Positions 1-7,491 of a stretch of DNA of 64,000 bases are shown here, one piece after another. The stretch is from Streptomyces guryensis (GTDB taxonomy: Bacteria; Actinomycetota; Actinomycetes; Streptomycetales; Streptomycetaceae), in contig NZ_JAJSBI010000001.1 of NCBI RefSeq assembly GCF_021261325.1, forward strand, positions 186,001-250,000, read 5' to 3'. The notes beneath the pieces were generated by a model, which was given only the letters and a program-made list of their open reading frames with translations, was not told where the DNA came from and did not search any database. How positions within the stretch are numbered: position 1 is the first letter of the stretch; every line of letters begins with the position of its first letter. A program made the translations under genes and the position numbers.

Positions 1-237
1 CTGGTGGACAGCGGGAAGACGGTCGCGAGTGGCGTCCCCACGGCAGCCAAGGTGTCGACGGGCTTCGTGGGCGACAACGTCGGCCAGGTGGCGCAGAGTG
101 TGAAGGACAGCGTGAAGGGCAGCATGAAGGAGGCGGGCATGAAGGGCCCCGTCGTCGGTGGCACCCTGCCCAACCCCGCCCTGCCGGCCACCGCGGCCGA
201 CGGCAAGCTGCTGGGCGGGCTCCCGGTCGGCAAATAG
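1..237 (+). CDS. Partial hypothetical protein (3' end only)
   Basis: The open frame reaches the left edge, so the true start is not visible; an in-frame GTG at 4 has no visible ribosome site. The 78 visible residues are rich in Lys, Val, Gly and Pro, with an amphipathic stretch (QSVKDSVKGSMKEAG) followed by a Pro/Gly-rich tail ending GGLPVGK. I recognise no domain. The neighbouring genes encode small exported proteins, so this may be the tail of another surface protein, but that is inference only. Confidence 0.5.
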   Translation: MVDSGKTVASGVPTAAKVSTGFVGDNVGQVAQSVKDSVKGSMKEAGMKGPVVGGTLPNPALPATAADGKLLGGLPVGK

Positions 238-547
238 CAGGCCGGACGGCACGGCGACAACCTCGCCGCCCGTGGGTTCGACGATTCGGGTCGGCTCCGT
301 ATTCCTCGGAGTCGGCCCTTCGGCATATGCGGGAGAGTGATTAGTCAGGTGAAATGCGATCACGCTCCGTGCGCTGGGCCGAATGAACGACTCAGGGTGA
401 CTGCAGACGGCAGAGTGCCGTTGTTCCCAGTGGAATGACCCGGTACGGCGGGGGGCGCCTTTCCCTCCTTGTTGGCGCGCTCTTCGTCGGCCACCTCCTG
501 ATCGCGGGGCCTGTCCGCAGCAGATGCGGACGGGCCCCGCGGCATGT

Positions 548-620
548 GCGGCCCGGAAAAGACATCGGCGGGGCCTGGACATAGGCGGGGCCCGGACATC
601 TGCGGGGCCCGGAAAAGAAG
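548..620. repeat. Imperfect tandem repeat, 17-20 nt unit, four copies
   Basis: Four consecutive units start at 548, 568, 585 and 602. Each begins GCGG(GG)CCCGGA and ends in either ACAT or AAAGA. The array lies between the leftmost gene and the terminator of the first rodlin-like gene. It is not in a convincing coding frame, and its function is unknown. Confidence 0.6.
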
Positions 621-633
621 GGTGCGTAAAGCC

Positions 634-669
634 GATGGCGGCCCACCGGAGTTCCGGTGGGCCGCCATC
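634..669 (-). terminator. Rho-independent-type hairpin after first rodlin-like gene
   Basis: A 17-bp perfect inverted repeat (634-650 paired with 653-669) has only GT at its centre. It sits 15 nt beyond the stop of the minus-strand gene 685-1005. No U-tract is present, as is common in Streptomyces terminators. Confidence 0.75.
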
Positions 670-684
670 CGCGTGAAGTACGGC

Positions 685-1005
685 TCAGAAGAACAGGCCG
701 CCCGAGTACGGGGCGTTCTGCGACTGGTCGACGGCCGCCGTGTTGCACGCGGCGTAGTGCGAGTTCGGGGCCACCACGCCACCGAGGACGGCACCGTTGG
801 ACCACGGAGCGATGCAGCGCCCGTCGATCAGCGAGCCGTTGATGACGGCGACGCCCTGCTGCGGGGCGTTCACGACGATCGGGGACTCCGAAAAGCCGTT
901 GCCGCCGGTGACGGTGGTGTTGGAGTCGTTGGCCGAGGCGGCGCCACCGGCCGCGAGCACGAGGCCCGCGGCGAGGGCGGAAATGACCGTAACCTTGTTA
1001 CGCAT
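685..1005 (-). CDS. Small exported two-cysteine protein, rodlin-like, copy A
   Basis: A 106-residue protein with a signal peptide (MRNKVTVISALAAGLVLAAG, cut near ASA-ND) and an 80-residue mature part. Key mature features are SPIVVNAPQQGVAVINGS, a Cys in GRCIAPW, a second Cys in YAACNTA, and the end SGGLFF. ATG at 1005 is preceded by an AAAGG ribosome site. The layout (export signal, about 80 residues, two Cys flanking a hydrophobic beta-prone stretch) resembles the rodlins RdlA/RdlB that organise the hydrophobic rodlet layer of aerial hyphae. I infer a surface-structural role; the residue-level match to rodlins from memory is loose. It is the most downstream of three tandem copies. Confidence 0.8.
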   Translation of the reverse strand: MRNKVTVISALAAGLVLAAGGAASANDSNTTVTGGNGFSESPIVVNAPQQGVAVINGSLIDGRCIAPWSNGAVLGGVVAPNSHYAACNTAAVDQSQNAPYSGGLFF

Positions 1006-1064
1006 AGGATGCGCCTTTCGGTGGGGCGGTTGGGATTTCCGTGCTCCGAATTGCTCGGAGTAGG

Positions 1065-1382
1065 TCAGAAGAACAGGCCGCCCGAGTACCGGGCGTTCTG
1101 CGACTGGTCGATCTTCGCCGTGTTGCACGCGGCGTAGTGCGAGTTCGGGGCCGCGACGCCGCCGAGCACGGCACCGTTGGACCACGGCGCGACGCAACGG
1201 AGGTCGGCGACCGAGCCGTTGACGACGGCAACCCCCTGCTGGGGAGAGTTGACGACGACCGGGGACGACGAGAAGCCGCCTCCCCCCGTGACGTCGGTGC
1301 AGTCCTCGGCCGCGGCGGTGCCGGCCGCCACGAGGACGAGGCCCGCGGCGAGGGCGGAAATGGCCGAAACCTTGTTACGCAT
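1065..1382 (-). CDS. Small exported protein, rodlin-like, copy B
   Basis: A 105-residue paralogue of the flanking genes with the same signal peptide start (MRNKV), the same Cys positions (LRCVAPW and YAACNTA) and the same SGGLFF end. It differs by an extra Cys just after the predicted cleavage site (AEDCTD), giving three Cys in the mature protein. ATG at 1382 has GGAAAGG upstream. The gap to copy A (about 60 nt) resembles the gap to copy C, so the array arose by duplication of a roughly 380-bp unit. The unpaired Cys could allow intermolecular disulfides; that is inference. Confidence 0.8.
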   Translation of the reverse strand: MRNKVSAISALAAGLVLVAAGTAAAEDCTDVTGGGGFSSSPVVVNSPQQGVAVVNGSVADLRCVAPWSNGAVLGGVAAPNSHYAACNTAKIDQSQNARYSGGLFF

Positions 1383-1442
1383 GGGATGCGCCTTTCCGGG
1401 CTGTTTTGGGTGGTGCACCTGCTCCGAATAGCTCGGTGCAGA

Positions 1443-1763
1443 TCAGAAGAACAGGCCGCCCGAGTACGGGGCGTTCTGCGACTGGTCGACGGCCGCCGTG
1501 TTGCACGCGGCGTAGTGCGAATTCGGGGCCACGACGCCGCCGAGGACGGATCCGTTGGACCACGGGGCGATGCAACGACCGTCAACGAGCGTCCCGTTGA
1601 CAACCAGAACGCCCTGCTGAGGGGCGTTCACGACGACCGGCGACTCCGAAAAGCCGCTGCCGCCCTTCACGGTGGTGTTTTGGTCGTTGGCCGAGGCAAT
1701 ACCGACGCTGCTGACCATGGCGCCGATGGTGAGGGCCGTGATGACCGCGAACTTCCTGGGCAA
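1443..1763 (-). CDS. Small exported protein, rodlin-like, copy C
   Basis: A 106-residue paralogue and the most upstream copy of the array. Its signal peptide differs from A and B (MPRKFAVITALTIGAMVSS), while the mature part is nearly identical to copy A. The start is TTG at 1763, chosen because AAGGA lies 7 nt upstream and the next start would remove the signal peptide. A and B share signal-peptide sequence with each other but not with C, so B/A look like the later duplication. Probably exported to the spore or hyphal surface, like the other copies. Confidence 0.78.
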   Translation of the reverse strand: MPRKFAVITALTIGAMVSSVGIASANDQNTTVKGGSGFSESPVVVNAPQQGVLVVNGTLVDGRCIAPWSNGSVLGGVVAPNSHYAACNTAAVDQSQNAPYSGGLFF

Positions 1764-2069
1764 CTCAGTTCCTTCCTCAATTCACGGTTGCGCACGCTTG
1801 CATACCAGGAAACCTTGATATGCGCGTATAAGTCACGGGAGAAGCGCCTAAACATGGTTTATTCCGTCGGATGGCGCAATGCCCCAGGTTCCGGAGGGTC
1901 GGACCGTAATGGATCCGGAATCCGTGTGGCGTAAATGAACGACAATCCGAAAATGGAACGGGCGTCGACATGTGTCCGGCCCACCGGAAGGGAGAGGGCC
2001 GGTGGGCCGGACAAATGATTCGAATGAGGGTTTTCGCCGGTACGGCCGGCTCCTACGGTTTCCGTCTCG
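1764..2069. other. Intergenic region, 306 nt
   Basis: Holds the promoter side of the rodlin-like array and the terminator hairpin (1973-2013) of the minus-strand gene 2070-2465. I see no gene. The stretch 1800-1970 is relatively AT-rich for this window, fitting promoter DNA. Confidence 0.5.
1973..2013 (-). terminator. Hairpin terminator of the small exported protein gene
   Basis: A perfect 15-bp stem (1973-1987 with 1999-2013) with an 11-nt loop lies about 55 nt past the stop of the minus-strand gene 2070-2465. Its stem core (GGCCCACCGG) resembles that of the hairpin at 634-669. Confidence 0.7.
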
Positions 2070-2465
2070 TCACTTGCTGAGCAGGTTTCCCAGCCCGGCG
2101 GAGGTCGGTGCCTGCAGCGGGTGGACCTGAACGACGCCGTTTCCGGCCGGGTTCTTCACCGGAATCGTGGGCTTCTTGGAGGCGTTCGGGTCCATGCCGT
2201 CGAGGTAGACGCCCGAGACTCCCGGCGTCTTCTTCTCGTCGAAGGCGCTACCGTTGGCCAGTTTGCCGTTGCGGGCCAGGCGCGACACGACGTCGGCCGC
2301 GGGCACCACCGCCGGGGTCACCTTGGTCGGGGACATGAGACCGAGCAGGCCGCCCGACGCGGCCGGTGCGGCCGGTGGAGTGGCGGCCGACGCCGCGACG
2401 GCGGACCCACCCACGAGGCCCGCGCCGATGGCCAACGCCGCAGTGGTGAAAATTGCCTTCTTCAT
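2070..2465 (-). CDS. Small exported protein of unknown function
   Basis: A 131-residue protein with a Sec-type signal peptide (MKKAIFTTAALAIGAGLVGG, Ala-rich cleavage region ASAA). The mature part is Pro/Ala-rich with the segments TKVTPAVVPAADVVSRLARN and GVSGVYLDGMDPN, and no Cys. ATG at 2465 has AGGTGA just upstream. It has its own terminator and an inverted repeat in its promoter region. I do not recognise the family. Its place among secreted and surface genes suggests an extracellular product. Confidence 0.75.
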   Translation of the reverse strand: MKKAIFTTAALAIGAGLVGGSAVAASAATPPAAPAASGGLLGLMSPTKVTPAVVPAADVVSRLARNGKLANGSAFDEKKTPGVSGVYLDGMDPNASKKPTIPVKNPAGNGVVQVHPLQAPTSAGLGNLLSK

Positions 2466-2539
2466 GATTCACCTCGGTTGAAAGTTACCTCTGATCCGAC
2501 GGCTGGAGAACATAGCAGTCCAAGCCCTCCGTAAAAGCG

Positions 2540-2559
2540 ATGCGTTACTCCATACGCAT
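2540..2559. promoter_or_regulatory. Inverted repeat, possible operator
   Basis: ATGCGT (2540-2545) and ACGCAT (2554-2559) form a perfect 6-bp inverted repeat with 8-nt spacing. It lies in the divergent region between the exported-protein gene (start 2465) and the GH16-type gene (start 2690). Size and placement fit a regulator site, but no regulator can be named. Confidence 0.35.
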
Positions 2560-2689
2560 GAAAGTCAGAGGAGTGAACAATCCTTTGCGTACGGTGCCCT
2601 CAAAGGGGTTCGGATGGTCGGGGAATCGATTGATCGTATGGTGGGTGCGGTTTGGGCCGGATGGGTAGTGTGAAAGAGGAATTCCAGCG

Positions 2690-3472
2690 GTGCGGACGGT
2701 GCTTCGGCCGGGGCGGCCGCTTCGCGGCCCTACCCTCACCGCCATGACCGCCGACAGTGCCAAGCCCATGCCGACCGCGTCCCCTGCCACCGGCAAGTCG
2801 CTCACTTGGTCGGAGGAGTTCGACGCCCCCATCGCCTGGGGGACCAAATGGGTCGGCGACAGAACCAGCGCCTACCGCTACGGCAACCACAATCCGGACG
2901 ACAACAAGCTCGACTGGCTCAGCCCCGGCTGTGTGACCGTCTCGGAAGGCGTGGCCACGTTCACCGCCACCCCGGCCGGCCACACCCTGGAGAACGGCCG
3001 GCCGGCCTGGCACACCGGCCTGCTCACCACCGAGTACTCCGCCGAGGGCTTCCAGGTGCGGACCGGTGACTACGCCGAGACGCGCGTCAGACTGCCGTCC
3101 GGGACCGGTGCCTGGCCGGCGCTGTGGACCTGGAAGGACGGCGGGAACGAGATCGACTCGTTCGAGTACCACCCCGACAACCCGAACCTGCTGGAGCTGT
3201 CCAACCACGTCAACCACGCCTGCACCTATCACACCGATGCCGACGCGATCGCCCCGAACGAGTGGGTGACCATCGGCAGCCGCTACGGCAGGCACTCCGT
3301 CGACTGGTACGTCAACGGCGAACAGGTCTTCCGCGACGGCGTCGGTGTGGGCGCCCACTGGTCGGCGTACCTGATCCTCAATCTGTCGCTGAGCGCCGGC
3401 AGGTACCACCCGGCCCCCTCCGGTCCGGGGCCCGTCACCTTCGCCGTCGACCACCTTCGCGTCTACCGCTGA
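2690..3472 (+). CDS. GH16-type glycoside hydrolase (beta-glucanase fold)
   Basis: A 260-residue protein. The motif NEIDSFEYH contains the E-I-D-x-x-E catalytic signature of family 16 hydrolases (nucleophile and acid/base Glu). The N-terminal LTWSEEFDAPI and C-terminal FAVDHLRVYR are also typical of the GH16 jelly roll. Predicted role is cleavage of beta-glucan or galactan; the substrate cannot be read from sequence. GTG 2690 is preferred because AAAGAGGA lies 9 nt upstream; an internal ATG at 2744 lacks a ribosome site. No signal peptide is visible from either start, which is odd for an enzyme normally secreted. A small exported-protein gene follows 21 nt downstream. Confidence 0.8.
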   Translation: MRTVLRPGRPLRGPTLTAMTADSAKPMPTASPATGKSLTWSEEFDAPIAWGTKWVGDRTSAYRYGNHNPDDNKLDWLSPGCVTVSEGVATFTATPAGHTLENGRPAWHTGLLTTEYSAEGFQVRTGDYAETRVRLPSGTGAWPALWTWKDGGNEIDSFEYHPDNPNLLELSNHVNHACTYHTDADAIAPNEWVTIGSRYGRHSVDWYVNGEQVFRDGVGVGAHWSAYLILNLSLSAGRYHPAPSGPGPVTFAVDHLRVYR

Positions 3473-3493
3473 GTGTTCTCGAAAGGAACCCCC

Positions 3494-4036
3494 ATGCGTG
3501 AACTGCCCGCGCGGCGTATCGCGTCCGTCGCTCTCTGCGTCTCCCTCCTGGTCGGCATCGCCGCCCCGGCCGCGGTCGCGGCCGACTCCGCACGGGAGCG
3601 CACCCGCACGTCGTCCCGCTCACCCGTCCCCGGGGCGGATGAGCTGCTCGCCCAGGTCAAGAAGCTCGGCGATCTAGGGGGCGTGCTCACCCCGGTCGCC
3701 AGACTGCTCAACGCCGTACTGAAGGCGGACGGCGGCCAACTGTCCGTCGCCGAGGCGCAGAAGCTCGCCGACAGCGTGAAGGACGCCATCGCCAAGGTCA
3801 CCGCGGAGAGGACCAAGGAGCCCAAGGGCGACGCGCTCACCGCTCTGAAGAAGGCGGTCGACGCCCTGCTCGCGGCCGTCACCTCCGGCGACGATGACAA
3901 GGTCGCCCCGGCCGTCACCGGCATGGTGACCACCCTGGGCAAGGTGCTCGGCGCGGCGACAACGGCGGCGAGCCCCGCTCCGGCCGCCGGTCACCCCGGC
4001 GAGAAGGCGGCGGGCCATACGGCAGGCCGCCGATAA
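3494..4036 (+). CDS. Exported helical protein of unknown function
   Basis: A 180-residue protein with a signal peptide (MRELPARRIASVALCVSLLV, cleavage near AVAA-DS). The mature part is mostly charged amphipathic helix (DELLAQVKKLGDLGGVL, AEAQKLADSVKDAIAKV) and ends in a Pro/Ala/His-rich tail. The ATG at 3494 is set by GAAAGGA 7 nt upstream, 21 nt after the GH16-type gene, so the two are probably co-transcribed. Family not recognised. Confidence 0.75.
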   Translation: MRELPARRIASVALCVSLLVGIAAPAAVAADSARERTRTSSRSPVPGADELLAQVKKLGDLGGVLTPVARLLNAVLKADGGQLSVAEAQKLADSVKDAIAKVTAERTKEPKGDALTALKKAVDALLAAVTSGDDDKVAPAVTGMVTTLGKVLGAATTAASPAPAAGHPGEKAAGHTAGRR

Positions 4037-4174
4037 GGTCATCCGGTTTCGGACGGCTGCCCCTGACCCGTTGGTGGGATTTTTGGACGAAATGACCTAT
4101 CGGTTCCGTCAGTGTCCCGGGTGCGCACAGCATCGTATGGCCGTACCGGTGTTGGGCGTACGAGGGAGCAGGCC

Positions 4175-4642
4175 ATGGTCGTCACTGCCGACGGGGTGCC
4201 GATGGGTGGAGAGCAGCGGGCGAGGCGGGCGATAAGGCGCCGGGTGCTCGCCTCCCTCGCCGCTCTCGCGCTCGCACCCGTCCTTGCCGCCTCGCGCGTC
4301 CCGCGGCGCGCCCTCGGCTCCGGGGGTGCGGCGGAATCGGCCTTCGACGAGGTCTACCGCGGCCGCCGTATCCGGGGCTCCCTGCTCACCGCCGCCGGAC
4401 CCCGCGCAGGCGGCCACGCGTGGCAGGTCACCGTGGACGGTCACCCGCTGCATCTGATGCGCCGCTCCGACGGCACCTGGCTGAGCATGGTCAACCACTA
4501 CAGCTCGTACCGGACCTCGCTGGAGGCGACCCGGGCGGCCGTCGACGAACTCGGCCCCGGGCAGGGGCTGCGCGACCTGGCCCCGGGCCCGCTCGACGGG
4601 GGCCCCGTGCACATGGGGGACGACCATGGCGTACGTGCGTAA
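4175..4642 (+). CDS. melC1: Tyrosinase cofactor (copper-transfer caddie) MelC1
   Basis: A 155-residue protein with a twin-arginine-type signal (RRAIRRRVLASLAALALAP) followed by the MelC1 core: FDEVYRGRRIRGS, then VTVDGHPLHLMRRSDGTWLS, VNHYSS and ATRAAVDEL. In Streptomyces MelC1 binds apo-tyrosinase, delivers copper and carries the enzyme out through Tat. ATG 4175 is preceded by GAGGGAG; a later in-frame ATG would still leave the RR motif. The 3' end overlaps melC2 by 17 nt, so the two are translationally coupled. There is no His-rich linker such as the S. glaucescens protein has. Confidence 0.9.
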   Translation: MVVTADGVPMGGEQRARRAIRRRVLASLAALALAPVLAASRVPRRALGSGGAAESAFDEVYRGRRIRGSLLTAAGPRAGGHAWQVTVDGHPLHLMRRSDGTWLSMVNHYSSYRTSLEATRAAVDELGPGQGLRDLAPGPLDGGPVHMGDDHGVRA

Positions 4643-5498
4643 GGACGTGAGCACGCTGACGCGCGAGGAGCGGCGACGGTTCGTCAACGCCCTGCTCCAG
4701 ATCAAATGGCGGGGAGAGTACGACGAGTTCGTGCGACTCCACATCGCGTACTACACCTCCGACGGTGAGAGCGGCCTGCGTTCGGCCCACATGGGGCCGT
4801 CCTTCCTGCCCTGGCACCGCCGTTTCCTGCTGGACCTGGAGCGGGCGCTGCAACGGGTTGACGAGTCGGTGACGGTGCCCTACTGGGACTGGACGCGGGA
4901 CCGTTCGGCGACGTCCGTGCCGTGGACCGACGACCTGCTCGGCGGCAACGGGCGCAGTTTCGACCGCCAGGTCGTCACCGGGCCGTTCGCCCATGTGCAG
5001 GGCTACTGGCCCATCAGGGAGGGCGTCATCGACGCCGTGTTCCTCACCCGGGACCTCGGCCGCCCCCATGACCCCATCGAGCTGCCGACGGAGGAGGAAC
5101 TCGAGGCGGCGCTCGCCGACCCGGTCTACGACACCGAGCCCTGGGACTCCACCTCCGAGGAGGGGTTCCGCAACAAGCTGGAGGGGTGGGGGACCGGAGA
5201 GGACGCCGCCGCCCTGCACAATCACAACCTCGTGCACCGCTGGGTCGGCGGGGCCATGCTGGGCGGCGCCTCCGTCAACGACCCCGTGTTCTGGCTGCAC
5301 CACGCCTTCGTCGACCTGCAGTGGACGCTCTGGCAGCGACGGCACAGGAACGGCGCACCACAGTATCTGCCCACCCGTCAGCCCGGCCCCCGCAGCGGAC
5401 AGCGCGGGCGCATCGTCGCCCGCTACGAGCCGATGCCGCCGTGGGGCGTGACGCCGGACCAGATGGAGGACGTGAGTCAGATCTACCGGTACGCCTGA
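4626..5498 (+). CDS. melC2: Tyrosinase MelC2
   Basis: A 290-residue type-3 copper monophenol oxidase (o-hydroxylation and oxidation of tyrosine to DOPA quinone, leading to melanin). CuA ligands are His39 (FVRLHIAYY), His55 (SAHMGPSF) and His64 (LPWHRRF). The CuB set is in LHNHNLVHRWVGG and FWLHHAFVD. It has no signal peptide of its own, as expected for a MelC1-escorted enzyme. It is slightly longer than the usual 270-280 residues because of an acidic insertion before CuB. The start inside melC1 (ATG 4626) matches the usual operon layout. Whether this is the main or the second tyrosinase pair of the strain cannot be told here. Confidence 0.92.
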   Translation: MAYVRKDVSTLTREERRRFVNALLQIKWRGEYDEFVRLHIAYYTSDGESGLRSAHMGPSFLPWHRRFLLDLERALQRVDESVTVPYWDWTRDRSATSVPWTDDLLGGNGRSFDRQVVTGPFAHVQGYWPIREGVIDAVFLTRDLGRPHDPIELPTEEELEAALADPVYDTEPWDSTSEEGFRNKLEGWGTGEDAAALHNHNLVHRWVGGAMLGGASVNDPVFWLHHAFVDLQWTLWQRRHRNGAPQYLPTRQPGPRSGQRGRIVARYEPMPPWGVTPDQMEDVSQIYRYA

Positions 5499-5535
5499 CG
5501 ATTCCCGCCTCGGTCACGCCTTGCGGCTGCTTGTC

Positions 5536-6495
5536 TCAGCCGAGCCGGCGTACCGGCGCCCCGTCCAGGAACGCCCGGATGTCCTCCACCGCCTCCCGGT
5601 AGTACGTCTCGTAGTTCGCCCGCGACACATAGCCGAGGTGGGGTGTGGCGAGCAGGCGGGGAGCCGTGCGCATCGGGTGGTCGGCGGGGAGGGGCTCGAT
5701 GTCGAAGACGTCGATGCCCGCGCCGGCGATACGGCCCTCGTGCAGGGCGGTGAGCAGGGCGTCCTGGTCGACGATCGCGGCGCGGGAGGTGTTGATCAGG
5801 TAGGCGGTGGGCTTGAGGAGGGCGAGTTCGGCGGGGCCGAGCAGGCCTCGGGTGCGGTCGCCCAGGGCCAGGTGGACGGAGACGTAGTCGCTTTCCGACA
5901 GCAGCTCCTCCTTCGAGGCGGCGAGTTCGACGCCCACCTCGTCGGTGTACTCCTTGGTGAGGTTCTGGCTCCAGGCGCTGACGTGCATGCCGAAGGCGGT
6001 GCCGACCCGGGCGACCCGGCTGCCGATCTTGCCGAGGCCGAGCAGTCCGAGGCGGCGGCCGTGCAGGTCGGCACCGACCGTCCGCTGCCAAGGGCCGCCG
6101 GAACGAAGGGAGTTGCTCTCCTCGACGATGCCCCGGGCGAGGCCGAGGAGCAGGGCCCAGGTCAGTTCGACGGGCGGCGTCGAGGTGCTCGCCGTACCGC
6201 ACACGGTGACGCCCTGTGCCTCGGCGGCGGCGTAGTCGATGACGCTGTTGCGCATGCCGGAGGCGACGAGCAGCTTCAGCCGGGGCAGGCGGGTCAGCAG
6301 CGAGGACGGGAACGGGACGCGCTCGCGCAAGGTGACGACGATGTCGAAGTCGGCGAGGGCCGAGGCGAGGGCGTCCTCGGTGTCGAAGTGTTCGCAGAAG
6401 CTGACGGTCTCCACCCGGTCGGCCACGGGTGACCAGTCGGCGAGCTCCGTCGCCACCTGCTGGAAGTCGTCGAGCACAGCGCAGCGCAGCCGCAC
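5536..6495 (-). CDS. D-2-hydroxyacid dehydrogenase (NAD-dependent)
   Basis: A 319-residue member of the D-isomer-specific 2-hydroxyacid dehydrogenase family. The Rossmann motif is LGLLGLGKIGSRVARVG. The catalytic triad is Arg in INTSRAAIV, Glu in IDVFDIEPLP and His in ATPHLGYVS. The enzyme reduces 2-oxoacids or oxidises D-2-hydroxyacids with NAD(H) in the cytoplasm; the substrate (phosphoglycerate, glycerate or other) is not readable. There is no C-terminal ACT domain, so it is not a full serine-pathway SerA. It converges on melC2 with a 37-nt gap and is divergent from the small membrane protein gene at 6678. Confidence 0.85.
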   Translation of the reverse strand: MRLRCAVLDDFQQVATELADWSPVADRVETVSFCEHFDTEDALASALADFDIVVTLRERVPFPSSLLTRLPRLKLLVASGMRNSVIDYAAAEAQGVTVCGTASTSTPPVELTWALLLGLARGIVEESNSLRSGGPWQRTVGADLHGRRLGLLGLGKIGSRVARVGTAFGMHVSAWSQNLTKEYTDEVGVELAASKEELLSESDYVSVHLALGDRTRGLLGPAELALLKPTAYLINTSRAAIVDQDALLTALHEGRIAGAGIDVFDIEPLPADHPMRTAPRLLATPHLGYVSRANYETYYREAVEDIRAFLDGAPVRRLG

Positions 6496-6608
6496 GGCGG
6501 GTCCCTTTCGTCGGCGCGGTCGGGTGACAGGGCGTGCTCAGCAATGGTCGCGTATGCGCGGATCCGCGATCCAGTCGAGTAGGCATAGATCAAATAAGCC
6601 TTTAAAGA

Positions 6609-6616
6609 TTGCGCAA
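6609..6616. promoter_or_regulatory. TTGCGCAA palindrome, site 1
   Basis: A perfect 8-bp palindrome lies directly after an AT-rich -10-like stretch (TTTAAAGA), 62 nt before the membrane protein start at 6678. It is one of three copies found between 6.6 and 10.5 kb, each just downstream of a -10-like hexamer. Confidence 0.4.
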
Positions 6617-6677
6617 GCCGAGAACCATTACACTCGCCACTCCATGCCGCGGGCGTCCAACCATCGGGGGGAGATAC

Positions 6678-6956
6678 ATGCGGTTCGTGTGTGTGCGGGC
6701 GATGCTCGTGACCGGTGTGCCGGCCGCTGCCGCGGCCGTGTTTCTGTTCCTCGGGTTCGGCGCGGGGGCTTTCGCCGGGCGGCCCTACGTCGGACAGGGG
6801 CTGATCACGGCCGGTCTGGTTGCCGGGGCCGTGGCCGCGGGGACGGCGGTCGGCGACATCGCCTGGTTCCTGATGGCGGCCCGCGGCCGCCCCGACCCGG
6901 ACGACGGCGCGACGGGGAGCGGCGAGACGGAGGTCCGGGCACAGCCGGACGCCTAG
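6678..6956 (+). CDS. Small two-span membrane protein
   Basis: A 92-residue protein with two hydrophobic segments (residues about 7-31, VFLFLGFGAG, and about 42-65, GLVAGAVAAGTAVGDIAWF) and an acidic C-terminal tail. ATG 6678 is fixed by GGGGGGAGA 5-10 nt upstream. Family unknown. It precedes the ArsR-mgtA pair by about 165 nt and shares the TTGCGCAA element with tatA and the LCP gene, so metal or envelope regulation is possible but unproven. Confidence 0.7.
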   Translation: MRFVCVRAMLVTGVPAAAAAVFLFLGFGAGAFAGRPYVGQGLITAGLVAGAVAAGTAVGDIAWFLMAARGRPDPDDGATGSGETEVRAQPDA

Positions 6957-7122
6957 GAACCCAGCGGCGTTGTCGTCGGCTGCCGACGCTCCGCGTCGCC
7001 CATGAGCCCGCTCGGGGCAGTCGGCCGGAGCCCTGCCCTGCACCGGTCCGACCCGCCGGACAGCCCCTAGACTGTTCCGGCGCGGTTGCGGTGCGGTGGT
7101 CAGGGTGGGACGGGAGAGGGTT

Positions 7123-7491
7123 GTGGCGGCAGACATCGGGGGCTTCGAGGATCCGTCCGCCGAGGTACTGGCCGAGGCGGCCGCCGCCTTCGGACTGCTG
7201 GCCTCCGCGGCCCGGCTGCACCTCGTGTGGCTGCTGGCGCAGGGCGAGAGCGATGTCACCCACCTCGCCGACCGGGTGGGCGGGGCCCTGCCCGCGGTCA
7301 GCCAGCATCTGGCGAAGCTGAAGCTCGCCGGGCTCGTGCGGTCCCGGCGGGAGGGGCGGCGGCAGATCTACTTCGTCGACGATCCCGACGTCGTCACCGT
7401 GGTCCGGGTGATGGTGGGTCAGCTGGCCGCGCGTGCCGGCGGGGCGTCCGCGTCCGCGCCCGTGCACGCGCTGCGCGGGGCCGGTGGCTGA
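7123..7491 (+). CDS. ArsR-family winged-helix repressor
   Basis: A 122-residue protein with the ArsR helix-turn-helix and wing: ASAARLHLVWLLAQGE, LPAVSQHLAKLKLAGLV, SRREGRRQIYFV. No CxC or His-rich metal site typical of SmtB/ArsR metal sensors is seen; ligand residues may be Asp/His in the C-terminal helix. The start GTG 7123 is chosen for GGGAGAGG just upstream; an earlier in-frame GTG at 7096 lacks one. A -10-like TAGACT sits at 7068. The 3' end overlaps the mgtA start by 8 nt, so the regulator and transporter are coupled and it probably controls this operon. Confidence 0.85.
   Translation: MAADIGGFEDPSAEVLAEAAAAFGLLASAARLHLVWLLAQGESDVTHLADRVGGALPAVSQHLAKLKLAGLVRSRREGRRQIYFVDDPDVVTVVRVMVGQLAARAGGASASAPVHALRGAGG

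Larger units (their letters stand above)
238..684. other. Intergenic region, 447 nt
   Basis: No convincing gene is present. The stretch holds a four-unit imperfect tandem repeat (548-620) and a strong hairpin (634-669) serving the minus-strand gene that ends at 685. Open frames here are short, overlap each other and lack ribosome sites. Confidence 0.6.

Noticed and set aside
685..1763. Chaplin genes
   Set aside because: The small exported proteins lack the chaplin core with GNGN and two Cys in CxxNN/SC context; only a rodlin-like layout remains.
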